Assembly (NCBI GenBank): GCA_003447295.1
Contig: DLZQ01000050.1
Span: 9,748-45,140 of the forward strand
Source: Lachnospiraceae bacterium
GTDB taxonomy: Bacteria; Bacillota; Clostridia; Lachnospirales; Lachnospiraceae
Direction of reading: 5' to 3'
Length of the DNA stretch: 35,393 bases
Of the stretch, positions 23,499-32,864 are shown piece by piece. How positions within the stretch are numbered: the first letter of the stretch is position 1; each line of letters starts with the position of its first letter. A program made the translations under genes and the position numbers. Below the pieces are notes generated by a model. It ran no database searches and was not told where the DNA came from. It worked only from the letters and a program-made list of their open reading frames with translations.

Positions 23499-24833
23499 AT
23501 GGATTTATTTGAATATATGCGAAGCACCAATATGGAAAAAGAAGCACCGTTAGCTGCCAGAATGCGTCCCAGGACTTTGGATGAAGTCGTAGGGCAGGAG
23601 CATATCATCGGCAAGGATAAGCTTTTGTACCGTGCTATCAAGGCGGACAAGATCAGTTCCATTATATTCTATGGACCGCCCGGCACCGGCAAGACGACAT
23701 TAGCCAAGGTGATCGCCAATACTACCAGCGCCGAGTTTTGTCAGATCAATGCCACCGTAGCCGGCAAAAAGGACATGGAGGAAGTGGTGGCGAAAGCCAA
23801 AGAACTGCAGGGAATGTACGGGAAACGCACGATCCTGTTTATCGATGAGATCCATCGTTTTAACAAAGGACAGCAGGATTATCTGCTTCCTTATGTGGAG
23901 GACGGTACGATCATTCTCATCGGAGCTACCACGGAGAATCCTTATTTTGAGGTGAACGGAGCGTTGATCTCCCGTTCCGTGATCTTTGAACTAAAACCGA
24001 TTCCCAGGGAAGCTATTAAAGAGCTTCTGAAGAAGGCGGTTTACGATACGGATCGCGGTATGGGAGCTTACAACGGTACGATCGATGATGATGCATTGGA
24101 GTTTCTGGCGGATATCTCCGGCGGAGATGCCAGACATGCCCTCAATGCCATCGAACTGGGTATCATGACCACAGAGCCCGGCCCGGATGGTAAGATCCAC
24201 ATTACGCTCGATGTGGCACAGCAGTGTATTCAGAAGAGAGCGGCAAAATATGATAAAAACGGTGACAACCATTACGACACGATCTCTGCTTTTATCAAAA
24301 GCATGCGTGGCTCTGACCCGGATGCCGCAGTATATTATCTGGCAAGAATGTTAAATGCGGGAGAGAGCGTGACTTTTATCGCGAGACGTATCATGATCTG
24401 TGCATCGGAGGATGTGGGCAATGCGGATCCGCAGGCGCTGGTAGTGGCAGTGAACGCTTCCCTGGCGGTGGAACGGGTCGGTATGCCGGAGGCACAGATC
24501 ATTTTAGCACAGGCAGTCACTTACATTGCTACGGCACCCAAGAGCAATCGCAGCTATGAAGCGGTATCCCGGGCGATGCAGGAAGTGCAGGCCAGCGGAG
24601 ATCTGCCGATTCCCACACATCTGCAGGATGCACATTATAAAGGAGCAGCAAAATTGGGACATGGTACAGGATATAAATATGCCCATGATTACCCGAATGA
24701 CTATGTGGAACAACAGTATCTGCCTTATGAGTTAAGCGGCAGGGAGTTCTATCAGCCTTCGGGCAACGGATATGAAGTGAAGATCCGTGAACATATGGCG
24801 AGAATCAAAAAAGAAGCGGCAAAATCAGAATAA
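23499..24833 (+). CDS. rarA: Replication-associated recombination protein A (MgsA/RarA AAA+ ATPase)
   Basis: The 444-residue clamp-loader-like AAA+ ATPase acts at stalled replication forks. Walker A GPPGTGKT (59-66), Walker B ILFIDEIHRF (about 112-121) and the sensor IGATTENPYFEVN are present. The C-terminal half shows the tetramerisation domain (AAVYYLARMLNAGE, YEAVSRAMQEV and the conserved YPNDYVEQQYLP). ATG 23499 (MDLFEYMR) has AGAGG upstream and the usual N-terminus of the family; a longer in-frame start lacks support. It converges with the DUF4364 gene, with 9 bp between the two stop codons. Confidence 0.95.
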   Translation: MDLFEYMRSTNMEKEAPLAARMRPRTLDEVVGQEHIIGKDKLLYRAIKADKISSIIFYGPPGTGKTTLAKVIANTTSAEFCQINATVAGKKDMEEVVAKAKELQGMYGKRTILFIDEIHRFNKGQQDYLLPYVEDGTIILIGATTENPYFEVNGALISRSVIFELKPIPREAIKELLKKAVYDTDRGMGAYNGTIDDDALEFLADISGGDARHALNAIELGIMTTEPGPDGKIHITLDVAQQCIQKRAAKYDKNGDNHYDTISAFIKSMRGSDPDAAVYYLARMLNAGESVTFIARRIMICASEDVGNADPQALVVAVNASLAVERVGMPEAQIILAQAVTYIATAPKSNRSYEAVSRAMQEVQASGDLPIPTHLQDAHYKGAAKLGHGTGYKYAHDYPNDYVEQQYLPYELSGREFYQPSGNGYEVKIREHMARIKKEAAKSE

Positions 24834-24842
24834 TTCCCGGAA

Positions 24843-25358
24843 TTAGAATAATTCCGTAATCAGATATTTGTATATTTCCTGGTTTTTCCGCTGCCAGTTA
24901 TCGCAGATGGCAGCGGCAGTCTCTTCCACGGGGACGGACAGAGTGATATCTACCAGACTGATGCCTCTGTCTTTTGCCACCAGGTGAGCTTCGTACTCAC
25001 CGGAAGTAGATTTGTAGTAATCTCCGAGGACGGATACTTCGTTGCGCAGTGTGAATTCATTTTCCTGAAAATAGGTATCGATCTCCTGCTTGATGGTATC
25101 ACCGATGCGGTTCTCGAAGAAATTCAGCGTTTCTTTTCCTTCGTCAGTGATGGACAGATGTGTCCGGTTGCGGATCGACTGGGTGGCGATCATGCCGGCA
25201 TCCGTCAGCTCATTGATGACCTGCTGTAAGGTCAGAAAATTTGTGTATTCTTTCCCAAGGATAAAATCGCTTACCTGTGCGGTAGTGAGGGGAAAGGTAA
25301 CGCGGTTCAGCATATAGAGAACGATGAGTTTATATAGAGTAAGCGGATCTTGTAACAT
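24843..25358 (-). CDS. DUF4364 family protein
   Basis: The 171-residue protein matches the DUF4364 family of Clostridia. The N-terminal half resembles a winged-helix domain (LTTAQVSDFIL, LQQVINELTDAGMI, HLSITDEGKETLNFF), suggesting a DNA-binding or PadR/MarR-like role. The C-terminal half is a small alpha/beta part (EYEAHLVAKDRGISLVDITLSV). Its function is unknown. It is last of three minus-strand genes, 26 bp after the radical SAM gene; no clear terminator lies between it and the convergent rarA. Confidence 0.8.
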   Translation of the reverse strand: MLQDPLTLYKLIVLYMLNRVTFPLTTAQVSDFILGKEYTNFLTLQQVINELTDAGMIATQSIRNRTHLSITDEGKETLNFFENRIGDTIKQEIDTYFQENEFTLRNEVSVLGDYYKSTSGEYEAHLVAKDRGISLVDITLSVPVEETAAAICDNWQRKNQEIYKYLITELF

Positions 25359-25384
25359 AATGTGAGTAACAGCCTTTCTTATAG

Positions 25385-26353
25385 TTATGAATAGTTGTCT
25401 TTTGGAAACAGGTCACCCTGACGGATGTCCTGTTTTTTCATGCGATGGTGCAATTCGTTGAGAACACCGCGCTTGTCCATACTCCAGGTGGGAGCGATCA
25501 GCAGATTTTTCGGTCCGTCACCGGTGACCCGGTGGATCACGATGTCCGGGGACAGATGGGCGAGACAGGAGATGACCAGATCGATATAGGCATCGAAGGT
25601 CAGAGCCTCGAACTTTCCTGCCAGGTAATCATCTGCCAGATCGGTATCTTTCAGCACATGCAAGAGCTGTAATTTGATGCCGAAAGGCTGGATCCGGTTC
25701 AGATAATCCATTGTCTGAAGCACCTGAGTGTTCGTTTCCCCCGGGAGTCCCAGGATCGTGTGGACGATAAATGGAATCTGCAAAGCCTTAAGATCTGCAC
25801 ATGCCTGTTCAAAACAGGACAGCGGATAACCTCTGCGGATATAGCGGGCGGTATCTTCGTGGATGGTCTGAAGCCCCAATTCGATCCAGAGAAACTTGTC
25901 CGGATATTCGTCACGCAGCTTCGCCAGCAGGTCCAGTACTTCTATGCCCAGACAGTCCGGTCTCGTGGCAATGGAGATCCCACACACATCCGGATGGTCC
26001 AGGGCAGAACGATACACCTCTTCCAGATAAGGGAGAGGGGCATAGGTGTTTGTATATGCCTGAAAATAGGCAATCAGATCCTGCCCGGTTGCTTTGCTGC
26101 CGAACTTAGCCATACCTTCCGTGAGCTGTTCTGGCATTGACTTGCCTGCCATGTCCACAGCAAAATCGCCGCTGCCGCCTCTGCTACAAAAGATACAACC
26201 CCGAGTGCCAAGGGTGCCGTCCCGATTGGGACAGGACATCCGGGCATTCAGGGCTATTTTATAGCATTTATGGTGAAATGTATTTTTACAATAGGAATCC
26301 AGAGAGTAGTAGGGCTTGCCGTGCCATTCTCTTTTTATGTTATCCGGATACAT
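25385..26353 (-). CDS. TIGR01212-family radical SAM protein (YtqA/YhcC-like)
   Basis: The 322-residue radical SAM enzyme has its [4Fe-4S] site in CPNRDGTLGTRGCIFC (Cys41, Cys53, Cys56), the spaced pattern of the TIGR01212/Elp3-related group rather than the common CxxxCxxC. Further family marks are YFQAYTNTYAP, GISIATRPDC, WIELGLQTIHEDT and HTILGLPGET. The biochemical reaction of this group is not settled; tRNA modification is suspected. Its ATG shares one base with the malic-enzyme stop (TAATG), so translation is coupled. Confidence 0.9.
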   Translation of the reverse strand: MYPDNIKREWHGKPYYSLDSYCKNTFHHKCYKIALNARMSCPNRDGTLGTRGCIFCSRGGSGDFAVDMAGKSMPEQLTEGMAKFGSKATGQDLIAYFQAYTNTYAPLPYLEEVYRSALDHPDVCGISIATRPDCLGIEVLDLLAKLRDEYPDKFLWIELGLQTIHEDTARYIRRGYPLSCFEQACADLKALQIPFIVHTILGLPGETNTQVLQTMDYLNRIQPFGIKLQLLHVLKDTDLADDYLAGKFEALTFDAYIDLVISCLAHLSPDIVIHRVTGDGPKNLLIAPTWSMDKRGVLNELHHRMKKQDIRQGDLFPKDNYS

Positions 26354-27504
26354 TAGCGGATATGACTCTTCACGGCATTGGCTACGACTTCTGCTACCTG
26401 GGGATCGAAGGCTTCCGGCATGATATTATCATCGGAGAGCTTGTCTGCAGGTACCAGCCCGGCGATGGCTTCGGCAGCGGCTAACTTCATCTCTTCAGTG
26501 ATCTGGGTAGCGCGTCCTTCCAGGGCACCCTTGAAGATACCGGGGAATGCTACCACGTTGTTTACCTGATTGGGAAAATCACTGCGTCCGGTTCCAACGA
26601 CACGGGCACCGGCTGCCTTTGCCACATCCGGCATGATCTCGGGAACAGGATTTGCCATGGCGAACAGGATAGAATCATGGTTCATGGAAGCTACCATTTC
26701 GGGAGTGACGATGTTAGGAGCGGAGACACCGATGAAGATGTCAGCACCCTTCAGAGCATCGGCAAGAGAACCGGTTTCGTTATTTAAGTTGGTGACCTCG
26801 GTCATTTTTTTCTGCATCCAGTTCAAGCCCTCGGTATCTTTAGAAACGATACCTACTTTATCACACATGATGATATTGGGGAAACCATAGGTCAGAAGCA
26901 GCCTGGTAATCGCCACACCGGCACTTCCGGCACCGTTTACCACTACGCGGCAGTCTTCCTTTTTCTTACCGACTACCTTCAGGGCATTAATGACACCGGC
27001 GAGTACGACGATGGCGGTACCGTGCTGGTCATCATGGAATACAGGAATGTCCAAAATCTCCTTCAGACGTTCCTCAATTTCGAAGCAGCGGGGGGCGCTG
27101 ATGTCTTCCAGATTGATGCCGCCAAATCCGGGAGCCAGATAGGTCACTGCCTTGATGATCTCTTCAGTATCCTGCGTATCTAAGCAGATGGGAACGGCGT
27201 TCACATTGCCGAATTCCTTGAAGAGGACTGCCTTGCCTTCCATAACGGGCATTGCTGCATAGGGTCCGATGTTACCGAGTCCCAAAACGGCACTTCCGTC
27301 GGAGACAACGGCCACGGTATTGGCTTTCATGGTGTATTTATAAGCAGCTTCCTTATCCTGGGCAATTACCTTGCAGGGCTCCGCAACACCGGGAGTATAT
27401 GCAATCGCCAGATCCTCACGGGTCTTTACCGGAGTCTTGGATACGGTTTCAAGTTTACCGTTCCATTTTTCGTGCATCAGTAACGCTTTTTCGTTGGTTG
27501 TCAT
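26353..27504 (-). CDS. NAD(P)-dependent malic enzyme (oxaloacetate-decarboxylating)
   Basis: The 383-residue enzyme is of the short bacterial malic-enzyme type, converting malate to pyruvate, CO2 and NAD(P)H. Catalytic Tyr36 (AIAYTPGVAEP) and Lys91 (MEGKAVLFKEFGN), metal ligands Glu133/Asp134 (NLEDISAP) and Asp158/159 (FHDDQHGTAIV), and the dinucleotide loop VVNGAGSAGVAI (about 187-198) are all visible. AAAGAGGT lies 7 bp before the ATG. It is first of a three-gene minus-strand operon. Its leader probably contains the family A repeat at 27530-27607. It is divergent from rho. Confidence 0.94.
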   Translation of the reverse strand: MTTNEKALLMHEKWNGKLETVSKTPVKTREDLAIAYTPGVAEPCKVIAQDKEAAYKYTMKANTVAVVSDGSAVLGLGNIGPYAAMPVMEGKAVLFKEFGNVNAVPICLDTQDTEEIIKAVTYLAPGFGGINLEDISAPRCFEIEERLKEILDIPVFHDDQHGTAIVVLAGVINALKVVGKKKEDCRVVVNGAGSAGVAITRLLLTYGFPNIIMCDKVGIVSKDTEGLNWMQKKMTEVTNLNNETGSLADALKGADIFIGVSAPNIVTPEMVASMNHDSILFAMANPVPEIMPDVAKAAGARVVGTGRSDFPNQVNNVVAFPGIFKGALEGRATQITEEMKLAAAEAIAGLVPADKLSDDNIMPEAFDPQVAEVVANAVKSHIR

Positions 27505-27529
27505 GACAATACCTCTTTCTTGGATTATT

Positions 27530-27607
27530 TGATGCCAGGGTCATAAGGTCTTTCCCCCACTTATGAGCAAGCTCATGTGGGCTTAGAGCTTTTGCCCTTG
27601 GCATCAG
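27530..27607 (-). repeat. Hairpin-forming copy of repeat family A
   Basis: The stretch starts TGATGCCAGGGTCATAAG and ends CTTTTGCCCTTGGCATCA, so the two ends are near-complementary. The core TTATGAGCAAGCTCAT is shared with the copy at 1-103. It is a shortened form of the 198-bp element. It lies between the malic-enzyme start and the divergent promoters. Confidence 0.8.
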
Positions 27608-27626
27608 ATGTATTATGCTATGAACT

Positions 27627-27655
27627 ATGATATAATAGAATCCGGTACTGCGCAA
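27627..27655 (-). promoter_or_regulatory. Promoter candidate for malic enzyme operon
   Basis: On the minus strand TTGCGC, 17 bp, TATCAT. Transcription from here would carry the family A hairpin in the 5' leader. Confidence 0.4.
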
Positions 27656-27675
27656 GGATTTGTAAAAAAATAATT

Positions 27676-27704
27676 TTGGGACTTCCTATTTTAAAAAATA
27701 TATA
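27676..27704 (+). promoter_or_regulatory. Promoter candidate for rho
   Basis: TTGGGA, 17 bp, TATATA; an overlapping TATAAT at 27706-27711 is an alternative -10. The leader to rho is about 115 nt. Beyond the repeat and these promoters I see no gene in 27505-27825. Confidence 0.35.
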
Positions 27705-27825
27705 TTATAATAAGCGCAGATGTAGTTTTAATATCTATTTTATTTCATTGACACATCAGGATAGATCAGGAGTATTCCCCTAAGTGAACAGTTTGCAGAG
27801 TATATAATGAATACAGGAGGAGCAT

Positions 27826-29313
27826 ATGAGGGAAAAATATGAATCACTTGCATTAGTGCAGTTGAAGGAACTGGCAAAAGTGCGTGGTCTGAAGGGTACT
27901 TCCACAATGAAAAAGGCGGAGCTGGTAGAAGCCATGCTGGCAGAAGATGAGCGCCTGAAAAAAGAGGAAGAAGCGAAGGTAGCGGCAGCCAGACAGACAG
28001 CAGCAACAAGCGGAGAGCCGGAGAGAACAGAGCGTCCTGTAAGACAGGATCGTCCTTACAGACAAAAGCCGCAGGAGAACGGTGCAGCAGAGAATGTTGG
28101 AGCGAGAAGTGAAGCTTATACCAAGGAACGGTCCTTTAACCCGAACAATGTGGCTTATGACGAGAGCCAGTATCCCAAGGAATTAGACAGCGGTATTGAA
28201 GCCAGCGGTATCCTGGAGGTAATGCCGGACGGTTACGGATTTATCCGCTGCGAGAATTACATGCCCGGTGAGAACGATGTCTATGTGGCACCCAGTCAGA
28301 TCCGTCGTTTTGGACTGAAGACCGGCGATATTCTGAAGGGTAACAAGCGGATCAAGACGCAGCAGGAGAAGTTCAGTGCGCTGCTGTTTGTTAAGAGCAT
28401 TAACGGCTATACCGTAGAAGAGTCTGCCAAGAGAATGGCATTTGAAGATATGACTCCGATCTTCCCCGATGAGCGGATCAAAATGGAGACTCTCGGCTGC
28501 AGCGTAGCCATGAGAGTTATGGATCTGGTGAGTCCTGTCGGTAAGGGACAGCGTGGTATGATCGTATCCCCGCCCAAGGCAGGTAAGACCACCCTGTTAA
28601 AAGAGGTGGCAAAGTCCATTTTAAGTGGCAATCCCAAGATGCATATGCTGATCCTGCTGATCGATGAACGACCTGAGGAAGTTACCGATATTAAGGAAGC
28701 AATCCACGGAGATAATGTAGAAGTCATTTACTCTACTTTCGATGAGCTTCCCGAGCATCACAAGAGAGTATCCGAGATGGTGATCGAGCGTGCAAAGCGT
28801 CTTGTAGAACATAAAAAGGACGTCGTGATCCTGCTTGACAGTATCACCCGTCTGACCAGAGCATATAACCTGGTGGTTCCCCCCAGTGGACGTACTCTGT
28901 CCGGTGGTCTGGATCCTGCAGCACTCCATATGCCCAAGAGATTCTTCGGCGCAGCCCGTAATATGCGTGAGGGCGGAAGTTTGACGATTCTGGCGACCGC
29001 ACTGGTAGAGACCGGAAGTAAGATGGATGATGTGGTATATGAGGAATTCAAGGGAACCGGTAATATGGAAATGGTTCTGGACAGAAAACTGTCCGAGAAG
29101 CGCATTTTCCCGGCTATCGACCTTGCAAAGTCCGGCACCAGAAGAGAAGACCTGCTGTTAACTCCGGAAGAACTGGAAGCCATCAATATCATGCGTAAGG
29201 CCTTGAATGGACTGAAGCCCGATGAGGCAACCGACCGGATCCTGGATATGTTTGCTCATACACGCAACAATGGGGAATTTGTGAACATGGTGAAGAAGAA
29301 TCACTTCATTTAA
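27826..29313 (+). CDS. rho: Transcription termination factor Rho
   Basis: The 495-residue hexameric RNA helicase ends untranslated transcripts. The Rho N-terminal helix bundle (1-45) is followed by an Arg/Glu/Pro-rich insertion (about 42-115), common in Clostridia and Actinobacteria and probably RNA-binding. Next come the cold-shock-like RNA-binding domain (about 122-195, GYGFIRCENYMPGENDVYV), Walker A PPKAGKTT (249-256), LIDERPEE, and the secondary RNA site (DSITRLTRAYN). AGGAGGAG precedes the ATG. It stands first in a plus-strand run of translation-related genes; rpmE downstream has its own promoter. Confidence 0.97.
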   Translation: MREKYESLALVQLKELAKVRGLKGTSTMKKAELVEAMLAEDERLKKEEEAKVAAARQTAATSGEPERTERPVRQDRPYRQKPQENGAAENVGARSEAYTKERSFNPNNVAYDESQYPKELDSGIEASGILEVMPDGYGFIRCENYMPGENDVYVAPSQIRRFGLKTGDILKGNKRIKTQQEKFSALLFVKSINGYTVEESAKRMAFEDMTPIFPDERIKMETLGCSVAMRVMDLVSPVGKGQRGMIVSPPKAGKTTLLKEVAKSILSGNPKMHMLILLIDERPEEVTDIKEAIHGDNVEVIYSTFDELPEHHKRVSEMVIERAKRLVEHKKDVVILLDSITRLTRAYNLVVPPSGRTLSGGLDPAALHMPKRFFGAARNMREGGSLTILATALVETGSKMDDVVYEEFKGTGNMEMVLDRKLSEKRIFPAIDLAKSGTRREDLLLTPEELEAINIMRKALNGLKPDEATDRILDMFAHTRNNGEFVNMVKKNHFI

Positions 29314-29348
29314 TTATCTGATTATCGCAAAAAATGTTAAAATAAGTC

Positions 29349-29377
29349 TTGCACCGTATCTTTTCTTATGGTACAAT
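29349..29377 (+). promoter_or_regulatory. Promoter of rpmE
   Basis: TTGCAC, 17 bp, TACAAT, 83 bp before the rpmE ATG. Confidence 0.6.
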
Positions 29378-29459
29378 AATACCGCTGTTTGTGGTTCCAT
29401 AAGCAGTGAGGATGAGAACAAGAACTTATACACGACATTTTTATAGAGAGGTGAAAGAA

Positions 29460-29660
29460 ATGAAAGAAGGAATCCATCCCGCTTACTACCAGGCAACTGT
29501 AACCTGCAACTGTGGTAACACATTTGTAACCGGCTCCACCAAGCCCGAGCTTCACGTAGAAGTTTGCTCCAAGTGTCATTCATTCTACACTGGCCAGCAG
29601 AAGTCTGCAAGAACCGATGGCCGTATTGATAAGTTCAATAAGAAATACGGTGTTAAATAA
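29460..29660 (+). CDS. rpmE: 50S ribosomal protein bL31 (zinc-binding form)
   Basis: The 66-residue protein starts [11 protein letters not shown] and keeps the four zinc cysteines Cys16, Cys18, Cys36 and Cys39, so it is the C+ (zinc-dependent) type. The C-terminus ([16 protein letters not shown]) is typical. AGAGAGGTG lies about 8 bp before ATG 29460; a longer in-frame start at 29406 is rejected because the family begins at MKEGIHP. Own promoter upstream and terminator downstream. Confidence 0.97.
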   Translation: MKEGIHPAYYQATVTCNCGNTFVTGSTKPELHVEVCSKCHSFYTGQQKSARTDGRIDKFNKKYGVK

Positions 29661-29670
29661 GATTGCAAGC

Positions 29671-29705
29671 GAACGGTTGAGGTATTCTTATCTCAACCGT
29701 TTCTT
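29671..29705 (+). terminator. Terminator of rpmE
   Basis: AACGGTTGAG pairs perfectly with CTCAACCGTT, loop of 10 nt, followed by TCTTG. It starts 11 bp after the stop. Confidence 0.75.
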
Positions 29706-29736
29706 GTCGTACAGAAAGTGTGTTCCTATACGACAA
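29704..29736 (+). promoter_or_regulatory. Second hairpin in DUF1385 upstream region
   Basis: TTGTCGTA and TACGACAA form an 8-bp stem with a 17-nt loop, directly after the rpmE terminator and before AAAAGG. Role unknown. Confidence 0.35.
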
Positions 29737-29776
29737 AAAGGATTCTGTTTTATACTGCATTACGAGGACAATGTTT

Positions 29777-30772
29777 ATGGCTAGAAGAAAGAGTCGTTAT
29801 TCCGGTATCGGCGGACAGGCGGTGCTGGAAGGCGTTATGATGAAAAATAAAGAAAAATACGCGGTAGCGGTCCGCAAGCCGGACGGTGAGATCGATGTGG
29901 AAGTGGAGACCTATCAGGGACTGGCACATGGAAGCAGGATCAAGGAGCTTCCCTTTATCCGCGGTATTTTTAATTTCCTGGATTCTCTGATCCTGGGAAC
30001 CAGAGCGTTAAATTATTCTGCTTCCTTTTATGAAGAGGAGGACAGTAAGGAGACGAAGTTTGACAAGGCAATGGATAAAATGAGCGGCGGTAACGGAGAA
30101 AAACTGCTGTCCGGTATCGTGACGGTGATCTCGGTCATACTGGCAGTGGGAATCTTCATTGTACTTCCTTATTTTATTTCATCGCTGTTTGAGAGCTTTA
30201 TCCGTAATCGCTCCCTGATGGCGATCATTGAGGGTGTGATCCGTATTGCTCTGTTTTTATTGTATGTATGGGGCATCAGTGCCATGAAGGATATCCGCAG
30301 ACTGTACCAGTACCACGGTGCTGAGCACAAATGCATCAACTGTATCGAGAAGGGCAGACCCCTGACGGTGCACAACGTGATGCGCAGCTCCAGACTGCAT
30401 AAACGCTGCGGTACCAGTTTTATATTCTTTGTTATGCTGGTAAGTATCGTGTTGTTTTTCTTTATTCAGGTGGACAATGTAGCGGAGAAGGTGGTCCTTC
30501 GTATTCTGCTGATGCCTGTTGTGGCAGGAATTTCTTATGAGATCATCCGCTTGGCAGGACGCACGGATAATATATTTATTAAGATTCTGTCGGCACCCGG
30601 CATGTGGATCCAGCGTATGACCACTAAGGAGCCGGATGAGAGCATGGCAGAGGTAGCCATTGCTTCCGTAGAAGCAGTATTCGACTGGAGAAAATATTTG
30701 CAGGATACCTTCGGCTACGAAGTGGATGAGAGCTGGATGCAGGATGAAAAACCTGCGGAGCCTGAGGATTAG
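29777..30772 (+). CDS. DUF1385 membrane protein (YqhQ-like)
   Basis: The 331-residue protein of the DUF1385 family has about four membrane segments (around residues 110-140, 150-170, 210-235 and 240-260). The family's conserved stretches are GGQAVLEGVMMKN near the start, YHGAEHKCINCIE, and RLHKRCGTSF, whose His and Cys residues suggest metal or redox binding. The function is unknown, but the family is regularly found beside prmC and prfA in Clostridia, as here. ATG 29777 is 9 bp from GAGG; ATG 29771 is too close to it. Confidence 0.88.
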   Translation: MARRKSRYSGIGGQAVLEGVMMKNKEKYAVAVRKPDGEIDVEVETYQGLAHGSRIKELPFIRGIFNFLDSLILGTRALNYSASFYEEEDSKETKFDKAMDKMSGGNGEKLLSGIVTVISVILAVGIFIVLPYFISSLFESFIRNRSLMAIIEGVIRIALFLLYVWGISAMKDIRRLYQYHGAEHKCINCIEKGRPLTVHNVMRSSRLHKRCGTSFIFFVMLVSIVLFFFIQVDNVAEKVVLRILLMPVVAGISYEIIRLAGRTDNIFIKILSAPGMWIQRMTTKEPDESMAEVAIASVEAVFDWRKYLQDTFGYEVDESWMQDEKPAEPED

Positions 30773-30777
30773 AAACG

Positions 30778-31632
30778 ATGACCTATCGTGAATGCTATGA
30801 AAAAGGCTGCCATATACTGAATGAGGCAGGAATCGAAGAATCCACACTGGATGCCAGACTTTTGCTGGAGGCTGTGTGTGGAACGGACCGCAATGACCTG
30901 CTGGCGCACGGCGAACAGCCGGTGATGTCACAAGCGGAAGAAAAGTATCTGAACTGGATCCGTCAGCGGGCGGAGCATATTCCTCTGCAGCAGCTGACCG
31001 GTGAGCAGGATTTTATGGGGCTGACCTTTAGCGTCAATGAGCATGTGCTGATCCCGAGGCAGGATACCGAGATCCTGGTGGAGGAGGTATTGAAGGAACT
31101 CCATGACAGGATGCGGATACTGGATATGTGTACGGGCTCCGGATGTATTCTGTTAAGCCTGCTGCATTACAGCAATGACTGTGAAGGACTGGGCGTGGAT
31201 CTGTCAGCTGAGGCACTGGAAGTGGCAGAGAGGAATGTCTTGAAGGTGCTTACCCCGGAAAAAGCGGAGCATGCGCATTTTTTACAGAGTGATCTGTTTG
31301 AAAAGGTGGAGGGAAAATTTGAGATCATCGTGTCGAATCCGCCTTACATCGCCAGTGCGGAAGTAGAGAAGCTGATGCCGGAGGTGAGGGATCATGAACC
31401 CAGGATGGCACTGGACGGTACGGAGGATGGTTTACATTTTTACCGCCGTATCATTAAAGAAGCAGGAAAACATCTGGTGAACAGCGGAATGCTCTTTTTT
31501 GAGATCGGATATGACCAGGGACAGGCTGTGTCGGAACTGATGCGCACCGGTGGGTACCGCGAGGTACAGGTGGTGCAGGATTATGCCGGTCTGGACCGGG
31601 TAGTACTAGGGACTTATTGTGAGAGGAATTAG
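30778..31632 (+). CDS. prmC: Release factor glutamine methyltransferase
   Basis: The 284-residue SAM-dependent enzyme methylates the Gln of the GGQ motif in release factors. The N-terminal helical domain (1-80) recognises the factor. The SAM site is DMCTGSGC (116-123) and the catalytic SNPPY (186-190) is intact. It starts 5 bp after the DUF1385 stop and ends 2 bp before prfA, whose product is its substrate, so the three genes form an operon. Confidence 0.96.
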   Translation: MTYRECYEKGCHILNEAGIEESTLDARLLLEAVCGTDRNDLLAHGEQPVMSQAEEKYLNWIRQRAEHIPLQQLTGEQDFMGLTFSVNEHVLIPRQDTEILVEEVLKELHDRMRILDMCTGSGCILLSLLHYSNDCEGLGVDLSAEALEVAERNVLKVLTPEKAEHAHFLQSDLFEKVEGKFEIIVSNPPYIASAEVEKLMPEVRDHEPRMALDGTEDGLHFYRRIIKEAGKHLVNSGMLFFEIGYDQGQAVSELMRTGGYREVQVVQDYAGLDRVVLGTYCERN

Positions 31633-31634
31633 TT

Positions 31635-32711
31635 ATGTTTGACAAGTTAGAAGATTTATTAATTCGTTTTGAAGAGATCATGGGTGAACTGCATGAGCCC
31701 ACGGTCACGAATAACCAGGAACGTTTCCGCAAGCTGATGAAGGAACAGAGTGATCTGACTCCCATCGTGGACGCATATACAGAGTACAAAAAGTGCAAGC
31801 AGGATATCGAAGATTCTCTTTCCATGCTGGAAGAGGAAAAAGACGATGAAATGCGCGAGATGATCAAGGAGACGTTAAATGACAGCAAGAAGCGCGTAGA
31901 AGAGCTGGAGCAGGAGCTGAAGATCCTGTTACTGCCCAAGGATCCTAACGATGACAAGAACGTAATCGTGGAGATCCGTGCCGGCGCCGGCGGTGATGAG
32001 GCTGCGCTGTTCGCAGCGGAGATCTATCGTATGTATGTGCATTATGCCGAGAAGCAGCGTTGGAAGGTAGAGCTGATCAACGTGGATGAGATCGGTATCG
32101 GCGGTATGAAGGAAGTGCAGTTCACCATCAGCGGACAGGGAGCTTATTCCAAGATGAAGTATGAGAGTGGTGTACATCGTGTACAGCGTGTGCCGGAGAC
32201 CGAGAGCGGCGGACGTATCCATACCTCCACCATCAGTGTGGCGGTTATGCCTGAAGTAGATGATGATATAGATATCGTCATCGAGGATAAGGATATCCGT
32301 ATCGATGTCATGAGAGCATCCGGTAACGGCGGTCAGTGTGTCAACACCACCGACTCTGCGGTACGTCTGACCCACTATCCTTCCGGAATTGTGGTATACA
32401 GCCAGACAGAGAAGTCTCAGATCCAGAACAAGGCGAAGGCATTCGCACTGTTGAAATCCAAGCTGTATGACATCGAGCAGCAGCAGAGACACGATGCGGA
32501 AGCAGAGATGCGCCGCAGCCAGATCGGTACCGGAGACCGTTCTGAGAAGATCCGTACCTACAACTTCCCCCAGGGCCGTGTCACCGACCATCGTATTGGT
32601 CTGACCCTTTACAAGTTAGACAAGATCATGAACGGAGATATCGAAGAGATCATCGACGCCTGCATCGCAGCCGACCAGGCAGCCAAGCTGGCTAAGATGA
32701 ATGAAGAATAA
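31635..32711 (+). CDS. prfA: Peptide chain release factor 1
   Basis: The 358-residue factor releases peptides at UAA and UAG. The stop-codon reading tripeptide is PET (187-189; PxT type, which marks RF1 rather than RF2). The GGQ motif (232-234) sits in [16 protein letters not shown]; the residue after it is Cys where enterobacterial RF1 has His, a variant I believe is common in this group. GAGAGG lies before the ATG. It follows prmC directly and ends in a terminator. Confidence 0.97.
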   Translation: MFDKLEDLLIRFEEIMGELHEPTVTNNQERFRKLMKEQSDLTPIVDAYTEYKKCKQDIEDSLSMLEEEKDDEMREMIKETLNDSKKRVEELEQELKILLLPKDPNDDKNVIVEIRAGAGGDEAALFAAEIYRMYVHYAEKQRWKVELINVDEIGIGGMKEVQFTISGQGAYSKMKYESGVHRVQRVPETESGGRIHTSTISVAVMPEVDDDIDIVIEDKDIRIDVMRASGNGGQCVNTTDSAVRLTHYPSGIVVYSQTEKSQIQNKAKAFALLKSKLYDIEQQQRHDAEAEMRRSQIGTGDRSEKIRTYNFPQGRVTDHRIGLTLYKLDKIMNGDIEEIIDACIAADQAAKLAKMNEE

Positions 32712-32722
32712 AATTGTAAAAG

Positions 32723-32758
32723 AAACGGTCTTTGGCATAAGTCAAAAGACCGTTTTTA
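32723..32758 (+). terminator. Terminator of prmC-prfA operon
   Basis: AAACGGTCTTT pairs with AAAGACCGTTT and is followed by a T-run. It starts 11 bp after the prfA stop. Confidence 0.85.
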
Positions 32759-32785
32759 TGTATACTTTTAATGAATAAAAATAAT

Positions 32786-32856
32786 GTAACTATTCAGAAC
32801 ACCATTCGCAAAACCGCCTCTGCGAGGCTTTTCTGAATGGTGTTCTGAATAGTTAC
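32786..32856. repeat. Palindromic intergenic repeat (family B), copy 2
   Basis: The 71-bp element has a perfect 22-bp terminal inverted repeat beginning GTAACTATTCAGAACACC, enclosing an inner hairpin GCCTC-TGC-GAGGC flanked by AAAA and TTTT. The first 12 bp equal those of copy 1 at 1779-1884, while the interior differs. Confidence 0.88.
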
Positions 32857-32864
32857 AAAATAAT

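Noticed and set aside
24831..24880. Bidirectional terminator between rarA and the DUF4364 gene
   Set aside because: There is only a small ATTCCCGGAAT palindrome and a short direct repeat, with no stable stem and no T-run.
31929..32591. 220-codon minus-strand frame opposite prfA
   Set aside because: It is antisense to a highly conserved gene and has no recognisable domain.
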